From Methyloglobulus sp. (GTDB taxonomy: Bacteria; Pseudomonadota; Gammaproteobacteria; Methylococcales; Methylomonadaceae): a DNA stretch of 6,023 nucleotides. Numbering within the stretch: the stretch's first letter is position 1; every line of letters starts with the position of its first letter. Shown in pieces: positions 1-5,924 of this stretch. The notes beneath the pieces are model-generated. The model was not told the DNA's origin and did not search any database. It worked only from the letters and a program-made list of their open reading frames with translations. The DNA is taken from NCBI GenBank assembly GCA_013140405.1, contig JABFSV010000527.1, positions 1 through 6,023 of the forward strand. The letters run 5' to 3'. Position numbers and translations under genes: made by a program.

Positions 1-90
1 TACTGACTTAAAAGCGGACGGTCAACTCACCCCCGTTAAACGGTCTAGCAAGGGCTGTCGTTAAAAAAGCCCAGGGATTATGGTCGTTGC
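1..90. other. Downstream non-coding segment after the PepSY gene
   Basis: No gene is visible. The palindrome CCGTTAAACGG (33-43) and a 5-bp stem GGGCT/AGCCC (52-56 with 68-72) are present. Read on the minus strand, the T-run lies in the loop rather than after the stem, so I do not call a terminator. Confidence 0.5.
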
Positions 91-1281
91 TTAGTATGTT
101 GTCTGTTTAGATATGTGCAAGCGTCTTGATTTGCGTTTTTGGCGCCATCGAATAAATCCAGTGACATAAAGTAAAATTGGCATCAAACCCAGAAATAAAA
201 TTAAAATCCGTCCCGTTAAACCAAAAGCCTGACCAGTATGCAATGGGAACAACCAACCCAGAAAATGATCTCCCGCAGTGGCATTGTTCGGCCCGTAAAG
301 CTGCAATATTTTCCCGCTGTACTGGTCGATAATGACTTCGCCATCCCATACTGAATCCGATTTTAATGTTATTGAATAAACACCCTGTTCATCCCCAGGA
401 AAAGCAAGAGATATTGGATAACTTTGGGGTATGTTTGCCGATGCTATCTTTAATGCCTGTTCCGCACTGATCACTTTTTTTCCTGGGGTTAGTTGGGAAG
501 ATGTTGCGCCAGTTGTTAGACGGGTAACGGGGGACAGGTTATTAATGCCCTGGTCAATCCATTCCGTCCACGGGCTGTACATATGTATCCCGGTAAATAG
601 GCTTACCAACAATAAAAACCCTGCAAAGACACCAAAAACTTTATGGAGATCGTAGTTAAACCGCTCTCGGCTGGAACGCCGCTTAATTGTTAATGCTGTT
701 AGCCATCGTCGATTGCGCGGCCACCATAAATAAACACCTATGAGCATCGAACAAGCAATAAAAACGCTCCCAAAACTGATCAAATTATTCCCTAGCCAAA
801 AGCCTGGGAAATTGAGCAATAACGACGTATGTATCCGGATGGCAACACCCATCAAAGGGCCGTCCAACGGCCTTAATTGACTGTCGTAAAACCGGGAACC
901 CGTCACCAGGCCGTTACAGGGTTCAACAAACACTATATAGCGGTCATCCCAATCTGTGCCTGGAGCGGGAACTTCGTAAGCCGCCGTAAAAACTGGCCGT
1001 TCAGGGTTGGGGAAGGTCAACAGACGGAGTTTCCCCTTGTCCGGTGCATGGGTTTGTGCCGCAGCCACAATGTCGTCCAGCGGTCGATATAGGCTTAAGG
1101 CACACCCTGTTGTGGTTCTGAAGAGATCAGGATTTAACAGCGCATCAAGTGGTTGCCAAAACACGATCAGACTGCCGGTCAAGCCTATGATGGCAAACAT
1201 TGCTCCTAATGTCAGGCCAAGGTATCGATGTACTTTCAACCAAACTTTGCGCAGGGTTATTATTCTTTTTTCTGCTTGCAT
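91..1281 (-). CDS. PepSY-associated transmembrane protein (iron-uptake linked, PiuB-like)
   Basis: This 396-residue inner-membrane protein of the PepSY_TM family often accompanies siderophore receptors; some relatives act as or are proposed as ferric-siderophore reductases, but the activity here is unproven. Four membrane spans are visible: about 21-43, 165-187, 213-235 and 356-379. Large periplasmic segments follow spans 1 and 3, and the second holds a PepSY-like stretch (VISAEQALKIA to GEVIIDQYSGKILQ, about 270-327). Conserved histidines lie beside the membrane: H18 in VHRYLGL, H151 in RIHTSLL, H213 in DLHKVFG, and H338 and H348 in DHFLGWLFPLHTGQ; these could bind haem or metal. The C-terminal tail is basic. 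The start is uncertain. ATG 1281 gives the usual family N-terminus but lacks a Shine-Dalgarno. TTG 1323 adds 14 residues and has AAGG 9 bases upstream. The gene follows the receptor closely and is probably in its operon. Its GC (about 42% in a 300-base sample) is lower than that of fecR. Confidence 0.92.
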   Translation of the reverse strand: MQAEKRIITLRKVWLKVHRYLGLTLGAMFAIIGLTGSLIVFWQPLDALLNPDLFRTTTGCALSLYRPLDDIVAAAQTHAPDKGKLRLLTFPNPERPVFTAAYEVPAPGTDWDDRYIVFVEPCNGLVTGSRFYDSQLRPLDGPLMGVAIRIHTSLLLNFPGFWLGNNLISFGSVFIACSMLIGVYLWWPRNRRWLTALTIKRRSSRERFNYDLHKVFGVFAGFLLLVSLFTGIHMYSPWTEWIDQGINNLSPVTRLTTGATSSQLTPGKKVISAEQALKIASANIPQSYPISLAFPGDEQGVYSITLKSDSVWDGEVIIDQYSGKILQLYGPNNATAGDHFLGWLFPLHTGQAFGLTGRILILFLGLMPILLYVTGFIRWRQKRKSRRLHISKQTTY

Positions 1282-1332
1282 AGCTGTTGCACATATCCAT
1301 AAATGAAAATACCTGACAATCAATGCGTTTGA

Positions 1333-1336
1333 CCTT
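1333..1336 (-). promoter_or_regulatory. Possible Shine-Dalgarno supporting the TTG start of the PepSY gene
   Basis: AAGG lies nine bases before the in-frame TTG at 1323, within the 44-base gap after the receptor stop. It is the only purine-rich site near the PepSY start, which is why the longer 410-residue form remains possible. The site is short and the spacing is at the long end. Confidence 0.35.
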
Positions 1337-1367
1337 AGGCGTAAGCACGCATAACACGTCTTTTAAT

Positions 1368-3914
1368 CTAAAACTCAACCTGAATAGACCCCAGAAATGT
1401 CCGAGGCGATGCCGGTATAGCATAACCGCTACCGCCACCAGTTGAGAAATAGTCCTTATCCAAAAGGTTCTGCACGTTGAATTGGGCGCTTACCGTACTC
1501 AAACCAACCTTTTTAGAATACTTGAGCATGGCATCCAGCCGGACATAACCCGGCAGGTCATAAGTGTTTTCATTATTGCCGGCCCGTTTCCCCACGACAT
1601 AAACACCTAAACCGCTGCTGAATCCGGTTGCGCCCAAGTTCGAGAAGTCATATGTCCCCCAGAAGCTCCCCGCATGACGTGGGACAGCCGCCAAACGCTT
1701 ACCCGTATTGCCCAGGCCGCCGCTATCGTCGCGGTCGTTTGTGGTTACGGCATCGGTGAGCGAATAGGTGGCAATTAAGCGAAAATCTGGCGTGACTTGG
1801 CCTGCAACATCTAGCTCAATGCCTTGTGAACGGGCTTCGCCAACCAGATCGACAAAACCACGAGCGGCTAATAATTGATCTTTCACGGGGACTGACACGT
1901 TCGTTTTGGTTAACTCGTAAAAGGCCAAGGAAGCGTTCAAACGCTTGTCGAACCACTCGCCTTTAATGCCCGCTTCGTATTGCTGTGACAACACAGGGGC
2001 AGGTTTGCCGGTAAGGACCCGACCACTATTCGCCGCATTAAAACCTTCCGCATAACTTCCGTATAACGCTAACCAGGGTACTGGATGATATAAAAGACCA
2101 TAGCGTTGACTGAATTCCCGGTCAATAACCTCTGGATCAGTACCTTGCTGCAAACTCGCCTCATCAAATCGACCGCCCAAAAGCAATTGCAGCTTATCCG
2201 TAATGGCAATCTGGTCTTGTAAATAGATACCCCACCAATCCTGTTTGGAATCGAATGGATCAAAGGGTGGCGGTAACTTAGAAGCATCAAAGCCAGCCAT
2301 ACCATATACGGGGTTAAAAAGGTTGAGCGGCGGCGTATTGTCCGGATCACCCGGAAGTGTAAATACCCCTGTCCTGGAATCGCCTACTTTCCGGTTAAAA
2401 TAGTCGCCGCCGATTAAAAGCGTATGATCCAGCCAGGCAGTCTTAAATTTGCCGGTGATATTGATAGTGCTGAAATAAGTATCGCGGACGCTGTCTGGAA
2501 AATTAAAATAACCTCGTTGCAGGACACCATAAGTCGGGCTGTTCGGGTTTTCATCCAATGGCCCGGCTGGAAAGATTTGAAAGTTATCTATGCCTATATC
2601 CTTGGTATAAGCAAATCGGCCGGCGGCCTTCCAATCATCGGTAAATTGGTGTTTAAGCGTAACCGAAGTGGCATAATATTCTGTACTGGATCTGTCTGTT
2701 GGTTCGCCGATCCAACGGTTCTTTGGAAGTGCATCGGGTTTTCCGCCGATGACAGGTAATCCGGGGTCAGGCCGGGAAGCTTCATTTTGGTAAAGAAAAT
2801 CGAGATCGACAGCCGTTTTATCGCTGATACGCCAAGTTAGCGAGGGTGCTAAAAATTTTCGATCAGTAAACTGAAAGTCTCTAAAAGAATCGGAAGTCAA
2901 ATATTCGAAATTGAGCCGGTAGGCAAGTGAACCGTCATGGGTTAACGGTCCAGTTGCATCTGCCAGCGTACGAAATTGATTATAAGACCCGAATTGTTGT
3001 TGCAAAGAGTAATAAGGTAAGGCTTGTGGTCGTTTGCTTACGATGTTAATTAAACCACCCGGCTCCAAACGCCCGTATAAAAACGCGGCAGGGCCTTTGA
3101 GCACTTCGAATTGTTCGACATTGGCAAGCGAAAAGCTTCCGCCCAGAATGCTTAAATAGCCATCACGGTAAGCCGATGTAAACCCTGTGTTTTGGGTAGG
3201 AAAACCGCGTATCAGGAAGGTGTCTGGGGCAAATGAACCGCCTTGCGAGGAGTGATCGGCAAATACCCCGCTGACATTATTCAATGCATCCTGCATGGTA
3301 ATCGCTTGCTGGTCTTTGATGACCTGCCTGGGAACTATCTGAATCGATGCCGGGGTATCGAAGATCGGGGTGTCGGTTTTGGTTGCCGTGGTGGAATTGG
3401 GCCGGGTGTAATCGGTATTGTAAGGATCAGTCGCCCAATTGGGGTCGTCATAAGGATTGGCAGAATCGGCTTCTACGGTGACTTTCGGCATCATTTGGCC
3501 GTCGCCGGTGTCATTCTTGTTGGATTGCGGCTCAGGCTTTTCATTAACCACAGCCATTTTTTTGAAGTTGCTTGGCACAGGCTCCAAGGTCACGGTCTTG
3601 GCATCGACAAAGCGATAGGTCATCCCGCTGCCTTGCAGCAGTTTGGATAAGGCTTGTGCCTGGGTCATGCTGCCGTCCAGTCCGTTGGTGGTCATGCCGC
3701 GCACCGTGTCGGCGGTGAGCAGGAGTTTCAAGTCAGAATCGGCGGCGAATTGCATCAGGGCGTTGTTGAGCGATTGCGCTGGGATGTCGTATTGGCGGGC
3801 GTTGCCGTCCGCTAAGGTGGTTGCGCTGTTGAGCAGGATGAGCGCGGTTAGGGTAGGAAGGGCAAAGAGTTTAATCATTTGCCCGGCTGTTAGGGGTAAG
3901 AAGGTTGGGGACAT
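1368..3914 (-). CDS. TonB-dependent ferric-siderophore receptor with signalling (STN) domain
   Basis: This 848-residue outer-membrane receptor would import a ferric siderophore using TonB energy and also report ligand binding to FecR. A signal peptide ends near Ala35 (ATTLA before DGN); its hydrophobic core follows Met13, but the start at Met1 is favoured by a strong Shine-Dalgarno. Residues 40-112 are the STN domain (YDIPAQSLNNALMQFA, then LLQGSGMTYRF), which marks it as a transducing receptor like FecA, FpvA or FoxA. PKVTVEAD at 143-150 is the likely TonB box. A Pro-, Asp- and Tyr-rich linker leads to the plug at about 178-295 (TATKTDTPIFDTPASIQIVPRQ, VEQFEVLKGPAAFLYG, PGGLINIVSKRP). The rest is the 22-strand barrel, ending with PRTFLGSIQVEF and the terminal Phe typical of outer-membrane barrels. 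The length is slightly above the usual 750-820 for transducers. The frame is intact. The ligand cannot be read from sequence; the plug resembles hydroxamate or mixed-siderophore receptors, and I leave it open. Confidence 0.97.
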   Translation of the reverse strand: MSPTFLPLTAGQMIKLFALPTLTALILLNSATTLADGNARQYDIPAQSLNNALMQFAADSDLKLLLTADTVRGMTTNGLDGSMTQAQALSKLLQGSGMTYRFVDAKTVTLEPVPSNFKKMAVVNEKPEPQSNKNDTGDGQMMPKVTVEADSANPYDDPNWATDPYNTDYTRPNSTTATKTDTPIFDTPASIQIVPRQVIKDQQAITMQDALNNVSGVFADHSSQGGSFAPDTFLIRGFPTQNTGFTSAYRDGYLSILGGSFSLANVEQFEVLKGPAAFLYGRLEPGGLINIVSKRPQALPYYSLQQQFGSYNQFRTLADATGPLTHDGSLAYRLNFEYLTSDSFRDFQFTDRKFLAPSLTWRISDKTAVDLDFLYQNEASRPDPGLPVIGGKPDALPKNRWIGEPTDRSSTEYYATSVTLKHQFTDDWKAAGRFAYTKDIGIDNFQIFPAGPLDENPNSPTYGVLQRGYFNFPDSVRDTYFSTINITGKFKTAWLDHTLLIGGDYFNRKVGDSRTGVFTLPGDPDNTPPLNLFNPVYGMAGFDASKLPPPFDPFDSKQDWWGIYLQDQIAITDKLQLLLGGRFDEASLQQGTDPEVIDREFSQRYGLLYHPVPWLALYGSYAEGFNAANSGRVLTGKPAPVLSQQYEAGIKGEWFDKRLNASLAFYELTKTNVSVPVKDQLLAARGFVDLVGEARSQGIELDVAGQVTPDFRLIATYSLTDAVTTNDRDDSGGLGNTGKRLAAVPRHAGSFWGTYDFSNLGATGFSSGLGVYVVGKRAGNNENTYDLPGYVRLDAMLKYSKKVGLSTVSAQFNVQNLLDKDYFSTGGGSGYAIPASPRTFLGSIQVEF

Positions 3915-3919
3915 GGGTT

Positions 3920-3925
3920 CTCCTT
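3920..3925 (-). promoter_or_regulatory. Shine-Dalgarno of the receptor gene
   Basis: AAGGAG lies five bases before the ATG at 3914. It is the strongest ribosome-binding site in the window and decides the receptor start in favour of Met1 over Met13, although Met13 would give a more compact signal peptide. The contrast with the weak site of the sigma gene fits a receptor made in large amounts and a sigma factor made sparingly. Confidence 0.85.
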
Positions 3926-3979
3926 GCTTAAAAAATGGCTTCTCACCTTATTAACACGTTTTACCCACCTCAATCCCCT

Positions 3980-4002
3980 ACGGTAAATTGAAAATAATTT
4001 TA
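3980..4002 (-). promoter_or_regulatory. Possible ECF (FecI/PvdS-like) promoter of the receptor operon
   Basis: On the minus strand TAAAA (4002-3998) is followed after 15 bases by CGT (3982-3980). This resembles the TAAAT-N16/17-CGT element used by iron-starvation sigma factors of the PvdS/FpvI type, but the spacing is at least one base short and the first box is imperfect. It overlaps the Fur-like operator, which would suit repression by Fur. If real, transcription would start about 60 bases before the ATG. FecI-type sigma factors differ in target sequence, so this is a weak call. Confidence 0.25.
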
Positions 4003-4017
4003 TGGTAATGGTTATCC
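3989..4017. promoter_or_regulatory. Candidate tandem Fur operator before the receptor
   Basis: Two sequences resembling the 7-1-7 Fur motif TGATAATNATTATCA abut here, read on the plus strand. TGAAAATAATTTTAT at 3989-4003 matches at 10 of 14 defined positions, and TGGTAATGGTTATCC at 4003-4017 matches at 11 of 14; they share one base. They lie 75-103 bases before the receptor ATG, in the 250-bp gap after fecR, where Fur control would be expected for this gene class. The matches were counted by hand, and the first copy is AT-rich, so part of its score could be chance. Confidence 0.5.
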
Positions 4018-4164
4018 TGCCGTTACTCTTTAGCAATAACCTATAAATATCAGTAAGATGATATTGGAAGGCCCGCGCTTATTTTTTTGCGTGTGGGGAC
4101 AATTATTGCCCTTTGTTGATGCGCTTTTTTGGTTTTGGGAGCGATGGGGTTGGTTAAGATTCTA

Positions 4165-5202
4165 TCACCGATGCAAGACTAACCACGGCCCAAGCCGGGT
4201 TTCTTGCAAACGCAGCACTTTGCGGACACTAACGATGACTTCATCGGGGTTGTCCAAGGGAAATACGCCGGTGACGCGGAGGTTTTTTAGCTTGGCATCG
4301 GACAGATATATCCGCCCTATCCGGTATCGGTCGAGTTCTTCGACCAATTCGCCCAAGGGACGGTCGTTAATATACAGTCGCCGTTGCTGCCATGCCGATG
4401 CTTGGGTGAGGTTGGTTGCAGTCGGTTGGGTCAACGTGCTGTCGCCCTGGTAAACCAATTGTTGCCCCGCCTGTACCCTCACCTGGCTGGAATGATCTGG
4501 CTTTTGTGTTGAAATTTCTTTTTGGATTCTGGCGGCGACGGCATGTTCCTGGACTGTCACTTTGATGGCATCGGGCTCTTTCCGGTACACATCAAAGACT
4601 GTCCCCAATGCCCTGACCATTAACGCATCGGCCTTGACTTCAAAAGGCCGCCGGGCATCCTTGGCGACAGTAAAGCGTACCTCTCCGTGGTGCAGGGTTA
4701 TCAACCGTTGTGAGGGTTGGTAATCCACCGAGACAGCCGTGTTGGTGTTGAGCAGGAGACGGCTACCGTCGGCAAGCTGGATATCGCGGATTTCGCCGGG
4801 CTGGGTATGGTAATCGCTCAACAGGTTGTCCAACAGGCTGGATTGGTTGGGCAAAAGCAAACCCACCGTGACCAACCAGGCCGCCGCCATTGCCAGGGGT
4901 ATCGCCAACCAGGGCTTGACGGTTTTTCTGGGCGGGATAGTTAATGATTGTTGGCTTAGCTTTTCGGCATTGGGCTGGCGTTCAACGTCATCCGGACGTG
5001 GGAGCTTTACGGCGGCGGTCATCTCGCCCAGAAAGTCTTCGGCCTTGGCTAAAGCGGCGGCATGGGCTGCATCTTGCGACAGCCACTCCGCAAAGGCATG
5101 GGTTTGTGCCTCAGACAGGTTTCCACCCCGCAACCTGACCAGCCATTCGACGGCCTGCTCCATGAGGTCGGGTTGTTCCAGATGAATATCAGGCTGTGGC
5201 AT
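4165..5202 (-). CDS. FecR-type transmembrane anti-sigma factor / sigma regulator
   Basis: This 345-residue single-pass inner-membrane protein carries the signal from the receptor to the sigma factor. Residues 13-55 form the cytoplasmic DUF4880-type domain (AVEWLVRLRGG, then FAEWLSQDAAHAAAL), which binds the sigma factor. Residues 98-117 are a hydrophobic membrane span (WLAIPLAMAAAWLVTVGLLL). The periplasmic FecR domain covers about 131-225 and includes LADGSRLLLNTNT, GEVRFTV and VRALGTVFDV. The C-terminal part, about 276-337 (LYINDRPLGELVEELDRY onward), resembles a small STN-like fold that would meet the receptor's own STN domain. Gly200-Thr201 in ALGTVFDV matches the Gly-Thr site at which Pseudomonas FoxR cleaves itself. 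The start at 5202 is preceded by a modest GGAAA about 6 bases upstream. Length and order fit the family. The gene lies between its sigma factor and the receptor, so these three are probable partners. Confidence 0.95.
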   Translation of the reverse strand: MPQPDIHLEQPDLMEQAVEWLVRLRGGNLSEAQTHAFAEWLSQDAAHAAALAKAEDFLGEMTAAVKLPRPDDVERQPNAEKLSQQSLTIPPRKTVKPWLAIPLAMAAAWLVTVGLLLPNQSSLLDNLLSDYHTQPGEIRDIQLADGSRLLLNTNTAVSVDYQPSQRLITLHHGEVRFTVAKDARRPFEVKADALMVRALGTVFDVYRKEPDAIKVTVQEHAVAARIQKEISTQKPDHSSQVRVQAGQQLVYQGDSTLTQPTATNLTQASAWQQRRLYINDRPLGELVEELDRYRIGRIYLSDAKLKNLRVTGVFPLDNPDEVIVSVRKVLRLQETRLGPWLVLHR

Positions 5203-5265
5203 TTAGTTTCCGGTTCATAAAGGCTATAACCAATAAGACGTTTGAATGGTTGAATCTCTTATGGC

Positions 5266-5287
5266 TGCCGTGAAAATTGTTTCGGCA
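5266..5287 (-). repeat. Stem-loop between the sigma gene and fecR
   Basis: TGCCG and CGGCA (5287-5283 and 5270-5266 on the minus strand) can form a 5-bp stem around a 12-base loop, beginning two bases after the sigma stop codon. An inner GAAA/TTTC pairing is possible. No T-run follows, so it is not an ordinary intrinsic terminator. It may stabilise the sigma mRNA or moderate read-through into fecR, or be chance. Confidence 0.25.
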
Positions 5288-5288
5288 A

Positions 5289-5813
5289 TCAATCCGTGTC
5301 GCCCAATCGGTTGAGGCAGTGGCTGATTGACCTTGCCAAATATTTGTACACCGTCGATTCGGCGACACCGAGGCAAGTAGCTATTTCTGCGTAAGTCAAC
5401 CCGTCGACGTTATGAAGAAGAAATGCGGAACGGTAGTTAGTGGGGAGCTCATCCAACGCATCATGAAATTGTTTGAGGCGTTGCCGGGATATGGCGATTT
5501 GCTCAGGACTGGGTGCAGTGCTGGCGTGGGTTTCGGTAAGCAGGCCTGGCTCGATCTCGACCATGTAGTTGCTTCTGACCTTGGCTTTGCGCTGGTAATC
5601 GGTGGCCAAGTTGACGGCGATACTGAAAGCTAAGGCACGGGCGTTATTGGGTGGCGTGGCCTGGATGAATTGATGGAAACGCAGGAAGGTTTCATGCGTC
5701 AGGTCGGCGGCGGCTTCTTGGCATTTGATCCGCCCCGTCAAAAAGCGCAATAAATCTTCGGCCAAGGCTTCGTTCCAGTATAAAGCCATATCGGTAGGGG
5801 AGGATGCAGTCAT
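5289..5813 (-). CDS. ECF RNA polymerase sigma factor, FecI family (iron-starvation type)
   Basis: This 174-residue protein would direct RNA polymerase to the promoter of the downstream receptor operon. Region 2 spans about residues 20-80: a helix starting DLLRFLTGRI, the DLTHETFLRF segment at 37-46 (the DLxQETFLR motif of this family) and a basic promoter-melting stretch NLATDYQRKAKVR at 68-80. A linker of about 35 residues follows. Region 4 covers about 114-170, with ELPTNYRSAFLLH and a helix-turn-helix LTYAEIATCLGVAESTVYKYL that would read the -35 element. The length is normal for FecI proteins, and no C-terminal extension is present. ATG 5813 is the first usable start, because an in-frame TAA lies 48 bases upstream. 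It has no recognisable Shine-Dalgarno, and neither does the next ATG (residue 9), so translation may be weak. The gene lies 86 bp before fecR, as in classic fecIR pairs. Family assignment is firm; the target promoter is inferred from position. Confidence 0.93.
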   Translation of the reverse strand: MTASSPTDMALYWNEALAEDLLRFLTGRIKCQEAAADLTHETFLRFHQFIQATPPNNARALAFSIAVNLATDYQRKAKVRSNYMVEIEPGLLTETHASTAPSPEQIAISRQRLKQFHDALDELPTNYRSAFLLHNVDGLTYAEIATCLGVAESTVYKYLARSISHCLNRLGDTD

Positions 5814-5832
5814 TGTCGATGCGGTAAAGTAG

Positions 5833-5856
5833 TAATGCGAAATTTCTCGGGCATTA
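5833..5856. repeat. Inverted repeat in the sigma-gene leader
   Basis: TAATGC (5833-5838) and GCATTA (5851-5856) form a perfect 6-bp inverted repeat with a 12-base centre that itself contains the palindrome GAAATTTC (5839-5846). It lies 20-43 bases before the sigma ATG. On the minus strand its upstream arm overlaps GATAAT (5858-5853), a possible -10 box lacking a clear -35 partner. It could be an operator for an unknown regulator or an mRNA hairpin near the start codon; it matches only half of a Fur box. Confidence 0.3.
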
Positions 5857-5897
5857 TCTTATGAATCGTCTACCTACGCTAATAATTTGGACTTGAA

Positions 5898-5924
5898 TAA
5901 ATAGGGTAATCATATTGAGGTTAA
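5898..5924 (-). promoter_or_regulatory. Possible Fur-regulated promoter of the sigma gene
   Basis: A Fur-like sequence, GGGTAATCATATTGA on the plus strand at 5904-5918, matches the 7-1-7 motif at 9 of 14 positions with a good TAATCAT core. On the minus strand it falls between a TTAACC that could be a -35 box (5924-5919) and a TATTTA that could be a -10 box (5903-5898), with a spacer of 15 bases, which is short for sigma-70. The position, about 85-110 bases before the ATG, is reasonable for an iron-controlled sigma gene. Each element is weak alone. Confidence 0.3.

Noticed and set aside
52..72. GGGCT/AGCCC stem near a run of six T on the minus strand, as a terminator for the operon
   Set aside because: The T-run sits inside the loop and nothing T-rich follows the stem, so it does not have terminator form.
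1339..1350. Small hairpin GCGT-loop-ACGC between receptor and PepSY genes
   Set aside because: A 4-bp stem without a T-run is expected by chance and does not argue for a terminator.
1145..1438. 97-residue minus-strand open frame bridging the receptor end and PepSY start
   Set aside because: It overlaps the coding sequence of both genes in another frame, lacks a ribosome site and shows no domain-like pattern.
2424..2759. Plus-strand open frame of 111 residues inside the receptor gene
   Set aside because: It is antisense to a firmly identified barrel domain and has no recognisable protein features.
3243..3650. Plus-strand open frame of 135 residues opposite the receptor N-terminus
   Set aside because: Its Gly/Ile/Arg-rich composition is what the antisense of this GC-rich coding stretch yields; there is no sign of a real gene.
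3951..3980. TTGAGG-17 bp-TAAGGT as a sigma-70 promoter for the receptor
   Set aside because: The -35 match is fair and the spacing is right, but the -10 box matches only three of six, so it is not listed as a feature.
4081..4125. GGGCAAT...ATTGTCCC imperfect repeat and A-rich tract after fecR as a terminator
   Set aside because: The stem needs a bulge and leaves almost no loop, and the A/T runs are in the wrong place for termination of fecR.
4058..4453. Plus-strand open frame of 131 residues from the 250-bp gap into fecR
   Set aside because: Most of it is antisense to FecR, and the part in the gap looks like translated non-coding sequence.
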